A stretch of DNA of 64,000 bases, from assembly GCA_963969395.1 (NCBI GenBank), contig OZ017795.1, positions 124,001 to 188,000 on the forward strand, written 5' to 3'. The position numbers and the translations under genes are program-made. The stretch is from Pseudoscleropodium purum (taxonomy: Eukaryota > Streptophyta > Bryopsida > Hypnales > Brachytheciaceae). Below are positions 34,497 through 46,617 of this stretch, piece after piece (positions within the stretch are counted from its first letter, which is position 1; each line of letters starts with the position of its first letter). The notes beneath the pieces were generated by a model. That model made no database searches, was not told the DNA's origin, and saw only the letters and a list, made by a program, of their open reading frames with translations.

Positions 34497-35480
34497 AATG
34501 ATTATCAATCAACGACACCCTTGTCCCAAGGACTTGAAAACAGTAGCTTTAAGGTAGCTTCTCAACATTGAGAGCTTCTTCTTAATGGTTGGGGCTCCCA
34601 AATCTAAATCTCAAGGAAACTAGAAGTTTCCCCACGTAATCAAAAATTAAAATGGAGCTAGATTTATGATATTGCCAATCCTTACCAATTAGACACAGGG
34701 TTGACAGGACAGTCGAACGTCCGGGACGTTTAGATGCGGACGCTGTGTCCGGAGCGTCCGCTGACATTCGCAAGTCTAGCGGACGCTGCGTCCGCCCGGA
34801 CTGCCCGCCGCACCCGACGTCGCCGTCCGCCTCGACCGCTTGACTGCTCCGACCGTTGACCATCTCCCCCGTCCGCTTCCCCGACCGCCCTATTCCATCC
34901 GTCCCGCGGTCGCCCGTCTGCCCTGCCCGTCCGCCCATCCCGTCCACCCCACCCGTCCGCCACAGCTGAGGCATCCGCTTTCCGACGGCGGAAAGGACGC
35001 TGCGTCCATGCGGACGGACGTTCGACCGTCCGGGTTACAGACGCCTTTTTCGGGCGGACGTAGAGATTCGTCAACCCTGATTAGGCAAACTCTTGCATAA
35101 CTTGTAAAAGGTGATCCTGAACAAGCACACACTCAACAAAGCCTCTCAGCACCAAGAGCTTCTTCTTCATGGATGGGGTTCACAAATTGAAATCTTGGGG
35201 GGCTAAAAGGTCCCCCATTTAATCAAAAATTAAAATAGAGCTAGGTTTACGGTCTTGTTGACACCCATCAATCAAGCAGCCCCTTGCATAACATATAATG
35301 ATTGATCCCAAACAAACATACAATCAAGAAGACCTCTTGGCACTAAGAACCTCTTCTTTGTGGCTTAGGCTTGCATATCAAAATCTCAAGGGGACTAAAA
35401 TGTTCCCTGATTTAATCAGAAATTAAATTGAAGCTATGTTTATGGTCTTGTTGATACTTATCAATCACACAATCCCTTGC
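34497..35480. repeat. Tandem repeat of about 190 bp, three units, split by a MITE
   Basis: Units at about 34497-34695, 35088-35285 and 35286-35480 share GAGCTTCTTCTT, TGGGGTTYRCAAAT, AATCTCAAGGGG and TAATCARAAATTAAA in the same order. MITE 2 lies between unit 1 and unit 2. Confidence 0.65.
34696..35079 (+). mobile_element. hAT-type MITE 2, GC-rich, complete
   Basis: 384 bp from CAGGGTTGACAGGAC to GATTCGTCAACCCTG. Flanking 8-mers are ATTAGACA and ATTAGGCA (7 of 8 equal). The interior is GC-rich with inverted GTCCGG/CCGGAC arms and a core of CCGTCCGCC-like units. No transposase. It is the best reference copy for the family. Confidence 0.85.
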
Positions 35481-36055
35481 AAAAACAAAATCTCAAAAGC
35501 AATTGCAACTTTTCGATAGCTATACATGTATTCAAAAACTTGGGGGATGTTTCATTACCCAACCCATCCGATACGCAAATCAAGAGGTGGATTGCGACGT
35601 CACTTGCAAACCACACTACGGCCAGAGTGAAGGTATTTTGTAGAAAAAAAGGAGAAGGCAGATTGAAACTTGGCAACCAATTTCAATGTGTAGCGACGTG
35701 GTGTCCAGATTTATATTGAACAGTAATGTTGCAAGAGGTATGGCTCCTTTCTGACGATACAAGCTCCTCTCTGGAGACACTCTTACTCGTGAAATTCTAA
35801 GGTTTAGGTTAGGATTTTGTAACCTTGCCTATTGACCCGAGACTTTGGTGGAGACATTGCTTTAGGGTTGGAGTCCAAAATTTCTCACCAAATGAGAATG
35901 CAATGTTTGTCTCACAAGCTAAAATGATGCGGCTTTCATAGGGTAACAGTTTTGTACATCAATGTGAGATATACAACTTCAAACAATATGACTTCTAATC
36001 ATTTAGGAGCCCACTTCATCATGAGTTACAAATTTGAAATCTGTTGAAGACTTAC
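35481..36055. other. Unclear; possibly intron
   Basis: A plus-strand open stretch at 35477-35719 has no recognisable motif. If the two minus-strand exons above form one gene this is intronic. Confidence 0.25.
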
Positions 36056-36169
36056 CTTTTCCAATGATGGTTGTGTATTCACGGTTGATCTTCCTTGGTC
36101 ATCCATTGTTACAGATGCACTACTTGGTTGCACCTGCCTCAAATTAGCTTTTCTACTTCGATTATTCAT
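36056..36169 (-). CDS. Possible first exon of a small gene
   Basis: ATG at 36169 opens 38 codons (MNNRSRKANLRQVQPSSAS...), polar and serine-rich, ending GAAAAG followed by a perfect plant donor GTAAGT at 36055-36050. Next coding exon unknown; the frame at 34067-34412 is the best candidate on this strand. Confidence 0.35.
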
Positions 36170-37849
36170 CTCATCCGATGACGATTAGTGAACTTGTGAA
36201 TGGTTGAAGGCCATATTTGTTAAAATGAGAGAAGGTTGGATCTCATTTTAATTTAGTCTATATTTAGAGTTCATTATAATTCATTAAATTGAGACTTGAC
36301 AATAAATTAAAATTCAAAAATGTCAATATGCTATTAAAGATATTTCAATATTTATAAAAAAAAAAGCTACAAATGAATTAATAATTCATATTTTATTATT
36401 AATAATAAATATAGAAATATAGAAGGCAAAAAAAAATGGAGACATTTCCTAAAATTGAGACTTCTTTGTATTTAAATCAAAACCTAAAATCTATATAATT
36501 TTGATATCAATTCCTTTGCATAAAATACACTAAAACCAAACAAAAAATTAGGAAATATGAAACGAAATCAATTTAAAATGGAATAAATAGGAAAATCAAA
36601 TTTTTATTAATAGAAATCAACATTCGTACAAAGCCACTAGAAATTGATAGAAACAACACAAAAAACACCTAGTACAAACATCATTATAAATGCCAAATTG
36701 CCTTGAATTTCACTATGTCAATTCAAATTCCTTAGCTAATTAGAGTTTTATGTTGAATTAATATACAAGCTCATGATGAAATTCTTCCTATATGTGTTTT
36801 AAAGATGTGAGAAGAATCTAGAAGTCGTTCAAAGGTCAAAATGGGACAAAATGTAGATATTGCCTTCCAAATGAATGGTTTACTTATCGATGGTAAAACT
36901 AATACAAGTTTTTTTTTATATTTATTTATTTTATTTTTGTATGTCTATTTTCTTTAATTCTTTTAGTATTGTTTTATAGATTGAAGAACCAAGAAATAAA
37001 TTCTCAACCAAAAAAAAGACAAAGATCAAAGAGAATAAAAATCGCATATCAAAGGGGCATTCCTAGAGAGTAAACCTTCTACCATTTGAACGGTCACCAC
37101 AACTTTGTTTAAGCTCCAAATTAGAATTCTTTCAGCTTTTTGAGATTCTAACAACAAGTACTACTAGCTCCAAAAAGTTTTATATTAATATCTATTACTG
37201 TCTAAAAAATGTGACTACAAATTTAAAGTTAAAGATTCTACACTATTCTCGTGGTTGTGCTTTAGACCTTTGTCGTTTTGAATAGTTGTAACTCTTACCT
37301 ACATAATTCAAATGAAGTGAAACAAAGCATTCTGGAAGCACAAAAAATATAGACAACTTCTCCAATTGATTTCACATTAATATAGTTTGTTTCCAGAGAG
37401 TAGTGAACTTCTACAGGTTTGGATTTTGAAAATTCATGGCAGCCAAATTCTCTCCATTCAATTAAGTATAATTTTTTATTCAAAACTTCAAATGAGGTGA
37501 AACTAAGCTTTTGGGAAAACTAATAAAGAGGTTCAAATGCTTCTAGAGATTTTTTAAGTTATTTTTATATTGTCTTAACTCTTATAGGTGGAAGAACTAT
37601 ATCTAAGCAGAAATAGAAAAAAAGAGCACTCTTCTTCCAACTACCTTGTATAGAATGAAGTACTTATCTTATAAAAAAAAGAGGTAAAATGTGAGAAAAT
37701 CTAGTACTAAAAAGTGCTAAAGTAATACATAAGAATATATTATCTTTCACTTTCAAGCCTCTTCATATAACTTGTTGATCTTCATTTTTTTTTTTTTTTT
37801 TTTTTTTCAACTTTGACTTTCAACTTGATTTCTCTTACATCCACATTCT
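36170..37849. other. AT-rich, no gene seen
   Basis: Long AT-rich stretch with a T run of more than 20 bases near 37785-37808. Confidence 0.4.
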
Positions 37850-38570
37850 TTCATACTTTTTATACTTCACACTTTTCTATGCTCTCACATTTTCCTATAC
37901 TTTACATCTTTTTAAGCCTTTACACATTTCTAAACTCTTACACCTCTCTATACTTCCATATTTTTATACTTTCTTAAGCTTTGCATTTTTCTATGTTTCA
38001 CACCTTTTTAAACTTTACATTTTTTTATGCTTCACACCTTTCTAAGCTTCATATTTTTTTTTATACTTTACACTTTTTTAGACTTCATGTTTTTCTATGT
38101 TTCACACTTTTCTAGAGTTCACATTTTTTTATACTTCACACCTTTTTAGACCTTACATTTTTCTATACTTCATACTTTTCTAGGCTTCATATTTTTTTAT
38201 GTTTTACACCTTTCTAGGCTTCACATTTTTTTATGTTTTACACTTTTCTAAAGTTCACATTTCTTTATACTTCACACTTTTCTAGACCTTTCATTTTTCT
38301 ATGCTTCACACTTTTCTCAACTTCACATTTTTTTAAGCCTCACACCTTTCTAAACTTTACATCCTTTTATGCTTCACATTTTTCTATGCTTCATACTTTT
38401 CTAGAGTTTACATTTCTTTATATTTCACACCTTTTTTAAATTTACATTTTTCTATACTTTATACTTTTTTAGGTTTCACATTTTCTATATTTCACACTTA
38501 TTTAAGTTTCACATTTCTCTATACTCCACACCTATCTAGGCTTCACAATTTTCTATCCTTACACATTACA
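37850..38570. repeat. T-rich minisatellite
   Basis: About 720 bp of alternating CTTCACACTTTTCTA and CTTCACATTTTTTTATA blocks with a unit of about 34-36 bp. Open plus-strand stretches inside are by-products of the repeat. Confidence 0.75.
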
Positions 38571-38884
38571 TATTATAAAAAATTTTAGACTTTGGTCCCT
38601 TGATTTTTTCCAAAAGTTCTTAAGTTAGGACTTTTATCTCCTTACCTACCTCTAAAAATATATATATTTTTTATAAAATTACATATATTTGACTCAAATC
38701 ATTATTGACTCTTAGAACTATTACTTATCTAATACTCAGAAGCCTAAATATATCTAATTTGCCTTTAAACTCATCCTTGAGATGTTAAAATACGAAAGAA
38801 AAATATAAATGAGCACACATGATGAAATCTAATGCTCACATCTGACAATACTCAGGTGGAGTTCCAGCTTGTATGGCTGTGTAG
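38571..38884. other. AT-rich, no gene seen
   Basis: Nothing recognised. Confidence 0.35.
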
Positions 38885-39125
38885 AGGCTGACTTGGATAT
38901 GCTAGGCTCTTGAGGTTATGTTGCACTCTCGGGGTATGTTGGAGCTACTTGGAGTATATTGGGGCCTCAGAGTTATGTTGGAGCTATTGGAGGTTCTACG
39001 AGACTACTTGTAGTATGTTGAGGCCATCGGGATTATAATGGAGCTCTCAGAAATTATGGTGGAACTCTCAGAGTCATGTTGGGGCTATTTGGGGTTATAT
39101 TGGAGCTACTGGGGGTTATTAAAGT
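38885..39125. repeat. Minisatellite of about 34 bp
   Basis: Roughly seven degenerate units containing TATGTTGGAGCTAYTGGG and CTCAGAGTTATG words. Confidence 0.6.
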
Positions 39126-40199
39126 ACTATCTAAATCCGGCCTCTTTGGTTCTTGAAGGGAATCAACTAAACCGGATTTGTTGAGTAGAAAGGTTGATGC
39201 TAGGCCAAGGCTTTGCCGTCTAAGGCAAGGTCCAACTACATCCAAGGACCTAATAACCTACCTCTTGGTATGCTATGACATCCTTCTCATTCTATTACTA
39301 GTCTTGGAAGCTAAACTTTGGATGTTTCTAAGAACGTTTTGGAAACTAGACTTTGGAACGTGTTACAAGGGTTCAAATCTCCATGTCAAGTTGGGTTCAA
39401 TACCAATTGTAGGATTTTGGGTTGCCTCAAAGATTTGTGGCTTCGCCGTCTTGGAGCTTTTAATACGCATTATAGGACTAGACCCTTGCTAGGGGTTCAA
39501 AACTTTGCCGTCTTGAAGGGAGATCACGTGATAAGAAAATGGTTAGACAAAGGAAGTAGGAGGGCCCTTAAGGAAGAACACTACGAAGGTGCAGAGCTTT
39601 GTTGTCCCAGAGGGTGGTCCACTCAATAAGAACCACTTTAGAAAAAGGTTAGTTGCTCAAAAGGTACATCAAGGTTAGAACATTGACCCATAACCCACTA
39701 AATTTCTATCTCCCAACAACACTTACAAGCTAAAGGCCCCCCAAAACAACATCGCCAAGGTACGGTAGGGAATTGCTCTAGAATTAGTACAAAACACCCA
39801 AAAGACTCTTAGCGACACACGTGATTCACAAAATACAAACAAGACTTTCAACTTGGCCACTTAACACATGGAAGTACTCAAAGGCAAGGTAAAAGGGACC
39901 CAAGGCCCTTCTAAAGCTTGAGAAATAACAATAAGGAGCCAAAAGTGCTCTGCAAACACCGTAGGGGAGCTTTTGGCTTCAAATGCCAAAAGAAATTCAA
40001 AACAACTTAGACACTCAAACCCAACAACAAAATGAAAGGGGTGACTTTAGAGAGGGGAATGGAGCCCTTAAATAGGTTTCAAGGGACCACTTCCCCCCCC
40101 TAAACTCCTACTAGTAACCTTATCAATTCAGATTTTCATCCTACTCCTAAACCTTTAACTATCTACCACATATTGGACCAACATCGTAACTTTTAGAGA
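39126..40199. other. Repeat-like, no gene recognised
   Basis: Repeated CTTTGCCGTCTT words (near 39219, 39443, 39502) and partial likeness to 14000-14650. Probably the left part of a retroelement that includes R1 copy C. Confidence 0.3.
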
Positions 40200-40640
40200 T
40201 TAACTCCAAATGCCAAACGGATTGCGCCATTGGCTCCAAAACACCATTTTCAGTGTGCAGCCCTTACACCTCTTGTACCAATACCAAAAACCTGACAAAA
40301 GCTAGTGTAGATTAAAAACCAAGTTGGGATAAATTCCCAAATCTTAGTGGTTTCCTATTTTGAGAAAAGTAACTAACCTATGGTCTCTAGTAGGTACGAG
40401 GGAGTAAGAAAAGACTCGTTGTTGACTTCAATTCATTATCGTGTGCTCTTGGAGCACCAGTCAATGTCGCGTTGTATCCCCATGTGATTAATTCCCAAGG
40501 AATCGGACCTCTATCGGAATCCTGTTGCTATCAAAATGCCATGAAATTTGGTGGAGTGCATTATTAGCATCAAACAAACTAATCTAATTTTTAGTGAGAT
40601 TTTACCACAACCTAGGGAATTTCTATGAAATTCCCATTAG
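40200..40640 (+). repeat. Old repeat R1, copy C, diverged
   Basis: AACTCCAAATGCCAAACG, CGCCATTGGCTCCAAAA, TTAGTGAGATTTTACCA and ATTTCTATGAAATT follow in the same order as in 14730-15170. Confidence 0.5.
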
Positions 40641-42360
40641 AGGTTAGGATGGTTTATTGCCCTAATGAAAGTCTTCTACACAGCAGAAGATGTCAGAAAT
40701 TCCATGAGACCTCTCTAGGACTCTCATGGGAGTCGTGCAAGTCCGCTTTATCCTTGGCACACTCGGTCAATGAGATCCAAAATGGGATCTCCTCGAGGTT
40801 GTCAATGGTTTGGAAATCTTATGCCAATGAAGGAATCTTGGAAGCCGACTTTACCATTGTTCTGCTAGCATGGGATTTACTCTAGAACACCATCTTTAGG
40901 CAGTAGATTCTTCCACAGCTCTAGTCTTTGGTTGTGGCATTTGCATAATAATAGTTAGGGGTTTTAAGAATTCAATACTCTAATGGGAAATTCAAGATTG
41001 AACTCTAAGATTTGACCTATTGGCCTTGCTATGGATCCTTTGAACTCACTTAGTCATGAATTGTCACATTCGTAAGGGAAATTAGCCCTTAACAGGCTAT
41101 GTGACTCAATCCTACAAAACTAGCTATCTTGTAATTCTTCTCGTTATTCCTAGACTAGTTTTGGGGGAGTTCTACATATACAATCAAATCTAGACCAAAT
41201 ACTATAATGGGTATGTTGCAACCCTATTTCGGTTCTACACTCTTTTTATGGCTTTTTGTATACTTTTATCTATTCTAATTTGTGGTTTAAAACAAAAGAA
41301 AAACTATGAGTTCCAAGTGACAAATTGGGAGCTCACAACGCACTGCAAGCACTAATCTTGAAATAAACACAAACAAGTGACAAAAAGAGCGACATCAAAA
41401 AACACTAAGCAACAAACTGTAATTACCACAGGTAGAGCTGCACAAGGAAATGTCATTGCAAAATTTTGAACAAAGACCAAAACATAGAAAAAGAGTACAG
41501 TTTGAGCGGCAAAACTTTGTGGTTCAAACCACTCCAATTTTGAAGCAGACAACATAGCTTCTCACCGTGAATTTTTATCCAAAGAATTAGGAGACGTAGC
41601 TTGCCAAGTACTTCCATTGCCGCTTCAAATGCTCCACTTTACAACAATACAGAAAATGTCGGTGATTTCCTCTCTAAAGTACCTTTCTAAAGTCAACACA
41701 TCTAAATCTAAACATATATTGGTGGTGTTTGTCCAAAATTTTGGGGGATTTCAAAGATTCATTTTCCAAATTAACTTTACAAATACCAACTACCTTTTAT
41801 AGGCTTCCTAATTGAAACTTCTTATCAACAAAAATAGGAAAGTCATCAAAAAATTTGCAAGGAATCAATTCAATGGGATATTCTTGTACAACCTTTGTAA
41901 AAGGTATATAGGATATTGTAGGGTCCTAAGCTATACATTTCTAAGATTTGGATTCTATAAACTTGAGGGTTTAGGGTTTAGGATATAGGATTTTGAAGTC
42001 TCTAGAATTTAGGGTTTAGGGTTTAAGGTCTAGGTCTTAAGAAAGAAATTAAGTTCAAAACTTATTACATCTTATCTAAAGAATAATTAATTTGATAATT
42101 TACCATAGAACAGAGATTTCAAATTTGCCTACAAAACAAGAAAAAAGAAAAAAGTATGATTATTTATTTTTCATTTCTCTAAATCTAAAATGAATGGAGC
42201 CAAATATTTCTAGTATTACCAAAAATTTGAATAGTAACAAAATCTTACAAAATTCAAACTCCTAGTAGTACGTAGGTTTTAATCAAACTCTTCAAGTCTT
42301 ACTTCAGATTTGTAAAGCCAATTTTGAAAGCATTTACTAAGTTCACTATTTTGTTCCATC
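40641..42360. other. No gene recognised
   Basis: Contains short open stretches without motifs. At about 41965-42040 there are imperfect TTTAGGGTTTAGG words, an interstitial telomere-like patch too degenerate to be a telomere. Confidence 0.35.
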
Positions 42361-42364
42361 ATAC

Positions 42365-43040
42365 AAAAAAATCATGAACCATAGATAGCTTCTACTTTAT
42401 GGAACATCAATTCATTTGCATTTGTCATGAAATTCTAGTGAGGATGAAGGTGAAAAAAATATGGAGAAGTTATAAATATTTCCTAAAGCCTAAATTGATA
42501 TGCACATTTATTTCCTCCACCTATTTCATTGATTTTTCATGTCATACTAGAGAAATCATGAACCATGGCTTGTAGTTTGTAAAACCCCAGTATTGCAAAT
42601 GTCACAAAATTTGAGTGAGGATGAAGGCAAAAAAAATATAGAGAAGTTGTAAATATTTATGAAAGCCTAAATTGATGTGCACATTTAGTTTACCCACCTA
42701 TTTCATTGATTTTTCACGTTCTGCTAGAGAAATCATGAACCATGGCTTGTAGTTTGTAAAACCTCAATATTGCAAATGTCATGAAATTCGAGTGAAGATG
42801 AAGGCAAAAACAATATGGAGAAGTTGTAAATATTTATAAAAGTCTAAATTGATGTACACATTTATTTTACCTAGTCACCTAATTCATTGATTTTTTAGGT
42901 CGTGCTAGAAAATTCCTAAACTAGGGCATGTAGTTAACTTTGAGGAATCCTAATTGCAAGTGTTATAGAATTTGAGTAAAGATGAAGGAAATAAAAAATG
43001 GAGAAGTTTTAAATGTTTAAAAAAGCCTAAATTAACATGC
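42365..43040. repeat. Tandem repeat of about 176 bp, four units
   Basis: Units begin near 42370, 42552, 42728 and 42905 and share AAATCATGAACCATGGCTTGTAG, AATTTGAGTGARGATGAAGG, GGAGAAGTTGTAAAT and CCTAAATTGATGTGCACATTT-like words (given here in short pieces). Satellite-like, non-coding. Confidence 0.7.
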
Positions 43041-43049
43041 ACATTTTAT

Positions 43050-43335
43050 TTGGCAAAGCATGAGTAACTTATCTATGGTAAAATCATGACTATTGTTAAA
43101 TCATGACAATTAACAGCAATATCATAATTGTTATGGAAAATTATAGCTAATTATTAATGGAAAACTCATGACAATGGTAAATATCATGACTTTGGCAAAT
43201 TATGACATCTGTTGGCAAATCCATGAGATTGAATGGCATGTCATGACTATGGCAAAATATGACTAACTATGGCAAAATCATGACTATGGCAAGTGATGAC
43301 TACGGCAAATTATGACTTACTATGGCAAAGTTATG
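43050..43335. repeat. Short degenerate tandem repeat
   Basis: Repeated CATGACTATGGCAAA-type words with a spacing of about 20-25 bp. Confidence 0.6.
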
Positions 43336-44399
43336 ATACAAACTAAAGGGTATGATTGAGTTTCAATACTTGTGGTCATGAACTAATTTATTTCTTGATT
43401 AAGAATTTGTCCCTCAATATTTCTTTTATCCACTCCTTTTTTGAAATCACATGACTTTTGGCCTTTAGGGCATTCAAAGTTATAAACTAAATTCATGGCT
43501 CATTTGAAAAATAAATATTTTTATGTAACTAACATAAATTGAGTGAAGAGCATGAATATAATTTGGATATATTATGAATTCAAATGTTCATGTCATTTGC
43601 ATCTTTTTGCCTTCTTTTTGTGTTTTTTATTTTTCAAATCAAATGAGTTTGGGCCTTCTAAAGTTATTAAATCTATGCATGGCTCATTTGAAATGAAAAC
43701 TAGTTTTCATAGTAAACAACACAAAAGGGGCATGAATTGTAAGCATTCTTAATAATTTAGAAATTACAAAATTTTGCGGTGAGGTGAAGAGCTTCAAAAG
43801 TACACATGTTTAATGTTTGAAGGACTTGGGAGTGATAAAATATGAACACTTTAGACAGTATTGTAAATTACTATCGAAGTATTGTTCATGAAAAATTGAT
43901 AACTTTTCTTTCTATGATTGTGTGATATTGAATTTTATAAAGTTCAAAAATATTAACCTTTGTAATCATTTATTCTTATTTTAGAGGAAGGTCAGGACTC
44001 TTTGTAGACAATGAAAGGCAAAGAATCTATCTAGTAAATTGGATTTAAGTGTTATTGTTTATAATTCTCAACTTTAGTGGGAAAGCACAAGATCCCAAAT
44101 CTACAATAGTTTTTTATGACAATTTATATAGTGGAAAAATATATAATTACAAATCGTGACAAAAGCACCATTCCTTGAAGACTTTACAATAGTATTCAAA
44201 TTTTTGTATAATTAATCAAATTGAACTTACGATATTAAATTTTTAACTTTGGTGACCAAACCATCCTTTAAAGGTTTAATGTAATTATTTTGTCAAACCT
44301 ACATGAAGTACATAATTCAGCTTCAGGTATGAAATGCATACCTATGGAGATGATCTCGACTCGATTGTGACCGTGAGTTGAAGAGATCTTTAGCTTGGG
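43336..44399. other. AT-rich, no gene seen
   Basis: Nothing recognised. Confidence 0.35.
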
Positions 44400-44560
44400 C
44401 AGACAACAAGGGTCGGTCTTGAGCTTTGGGATTAGGAAGAGGATGAGTCTCAGCTTCAAGTTTAGGAAGAAGATCAGCCTCAGTTTCAGGTTGAGGAAGA
44501 GGGTCGGTATCAACTTTGGCTTTAAGAGGAGGATCGATCTTCAACTTCGGGTAAACGACC
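44400..44560. repeat. 36-bp minisatellite that keeps a frame open
   Basis: About five units of 36 bp (AGGAAGAGGATCGGTCTCAGCTT-like, in pieces). Because 36 is a multiple of 3 it reads as a 12-residue repeat on the plus strand (SFGIRKRMSLSF...). I see no start context or gene around it. Confidence 0.6.
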
Positions 44561-44879
44561 AACTTCGGATGAACATCTTACTTTGGGCGAACGACTAGGC
44601 AAGAAACTGAACCAATGCTGTTTGGTAGCTTAGTCTAGGGTTGGTAGATCATCTTCTTCTTTGCACTTGTGCCGCGCAAGTTTTCTTTTGTTTGTAAAAT
44701 TTGTATGTGCACTCTACTTGGATAATCATGCTTGAACGTAATCAGTGTGTTCTTGTAAACGCTTTGTGTGTGTCCTATTTCATTTTGTTTCTCACAACAT
44801 TTTCTCTGCCTTGTGTGTGCAATTTTCTATTCAAAAGTGTGGTGCTCACTGCATGGGAGTTGGGAGTGCTGCAACAAAT

Positions 44880-45062
44880 TGGGAGTTTGGCTTTTTGTTT
44901 GAGAGTTTGTTTTTTGTGTGTACGTGCTGCAACGTACTTGTGGGTGGAGAGGGCGGCCGTGTAAAGCGTTTTTTGTTTGAGAATTTGGTTAACTTTTTTA
45001 TTTGTGTATACGTGTTGCAACGTACTTGTGGGTGGAAGGAGCGACCATGTAAAGCGTTTCAT
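44880..45062. repeat. Tandem duplication of about 98 bp
   Basis: CTGCAACGTACTTGTGGGTGG followed by TGTAAAGCGTTT occurs at 44927 and again at 45013 (sequence given in part). Confidence 0.65.
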
Positions 45063-45776
45063 TTATTATTGGAGGGTGCAATTGTTAAGGGAGAGGATCT
45101 TGAACAACTTTGGTGAACTTGGTGAGTGCATGTATTGTGATTTCCAACTTTATTTGTAGCTTGTATTGTTAGTTTTGCTAGCATTGTCTTGTTTGAACTT
45201 TTATTACGCTATAGTGTTTGTTCAATCCAATTTTTATTACTGCCTATTTTGGTGCTTAGGGTTTTAGCTTTAGAGACTTCAAATTGGATCTTGTGGCCTA
45301 TAGTTTTGAGTAGGGTTTTGAAATCAAAGAAGTTGAATTCAATGAAATGTGCTTCCTAGGTGTATAAACTAGTTCACTTCCGTGCATTGAAATTTTGAAA
45401 TCTTATGGTTCAATAAATATTGCTTCCAAAATTCACTCAATCTTAGACATTGTCTTTTTGATTTGGATTTCAAAGAGGTCAGAAGATTGTACGACATATT
45501 ATTGCTCCAAGGTATTCGATTCTACATTGAGCCTATCTTGAAACTTGCAATAATTTAATTAGGGTTTTTGCTATAGTAAAGTATTGCTAGAATCAATTCA
45601 TAAACTTTCTACAATATCTTCAAGTCAAATAAAAAGTAAATCAACTTAGAATTGATTCTCAAAGTGCTTGACAAATTTTTCTTCATAAAATACAACCTAG
45701 CATACGACGTGACATTAAAGAATTAGGGTTTCCACAAAATTTGCTAGTATTGGCAGCATTTAATAGACAGTCAACT
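45063..45776. other. No gene seen
   Basis: AT-rich. A half copy of the palindrome described next occurs near 45614. Confidence 0.35.
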
Positions 45777-46458
45777 TTATCCTTGAGTCGAAGAATAAAG
45801 TAGAACGTACCATAAAATACACTTTGTAAGGTAGCTCAACATATAATGTCCTAAATTTCAATATCTTTGGGTTCAAGATAAAGTGACACATAAATCTAGT
45901 TACCATAATCAAAATCTATAGATCCAAACATATCCTAGCTCCTTAGTAATATTATCTTTGACTTAAAGATAATCCAATGACCATTTGCTTGAACATGGCA
46001 ACATTTCATCTTCAAAAACTAAAAATTGTGTCATAGCTAATGTACAATTATCTTTGAGTCAAAGATACTAGTAAGTTGCAAAATATATAGTTGAACTAAT
46101 ATTTACTAAATAAGTCTTCTATCCCTATGTTCGTAAGATTGATTCATTAATAGAACATTATTTTCAATTCATAATGTTTAAATAAAGCAATACAATTATC
46201 TTCAAGTCAAAGATAAGGAAAGAACACCTGCAATTAGAGTTGGCTAATTAAAAAACAAACTGAAAATAAAATATTTCTTGTTTCAAACCATTATTTTATT
46301 CTACTTTGAAGGTTTAGATGCTACTATTTAGTAAAAGTAGATGTACCACTAGATATGTGACTATAAGTTATCCTCGACTTGATTATTGTGACTTGAGTCC
46401 ACAATCCTCATCTTAGAAAATTGAACCTTTTGAACTTTATCTTCAAGTTGAAGATAAA
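45777..46458. repeat. Interspersed TTATCTTTGA palindromes, six copies
   Basis: Six copies of a 20-24 bp palindrome TTATCTTYRA-N-TYRAAGATAA at 45777-45800, 45862-45883, 45952-45972, 46048-46067, 46196-46216 and 46436-46458. The sequence between them is not repeated. The last copy is perfect (TTTATCTTCAA / TTGAAGATAAA). No gene lies here. Either short mobile inverted repeats or binding sites. Confidence 0.6.
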
Positions 46459-46617
46459 CTCACATCAACTTAAAGTACTACAAAAACTTATTGAATACTA
46501 AGATGGTGGAAGAAAGCAAGTAAGACTATTCCACCACTTTGCATTTGATGGATCCTTTTGTGAATCTATTTAAAGATGATGTGAGTGTTTAGAACTCCAC
46601 CCTCAAGTTCCAACTTA

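Noticed and set aside
41965..42040. Telomere or chromosome end
   Set aside because: Only a few imperfect TTTAGGG units inside ordinary sequence; interstitial at most.
44395..44598. A 67-aa protein with 12-residue repeats
   Set aside because: It is explained by a 36-bp minisatellite and has no gene context.
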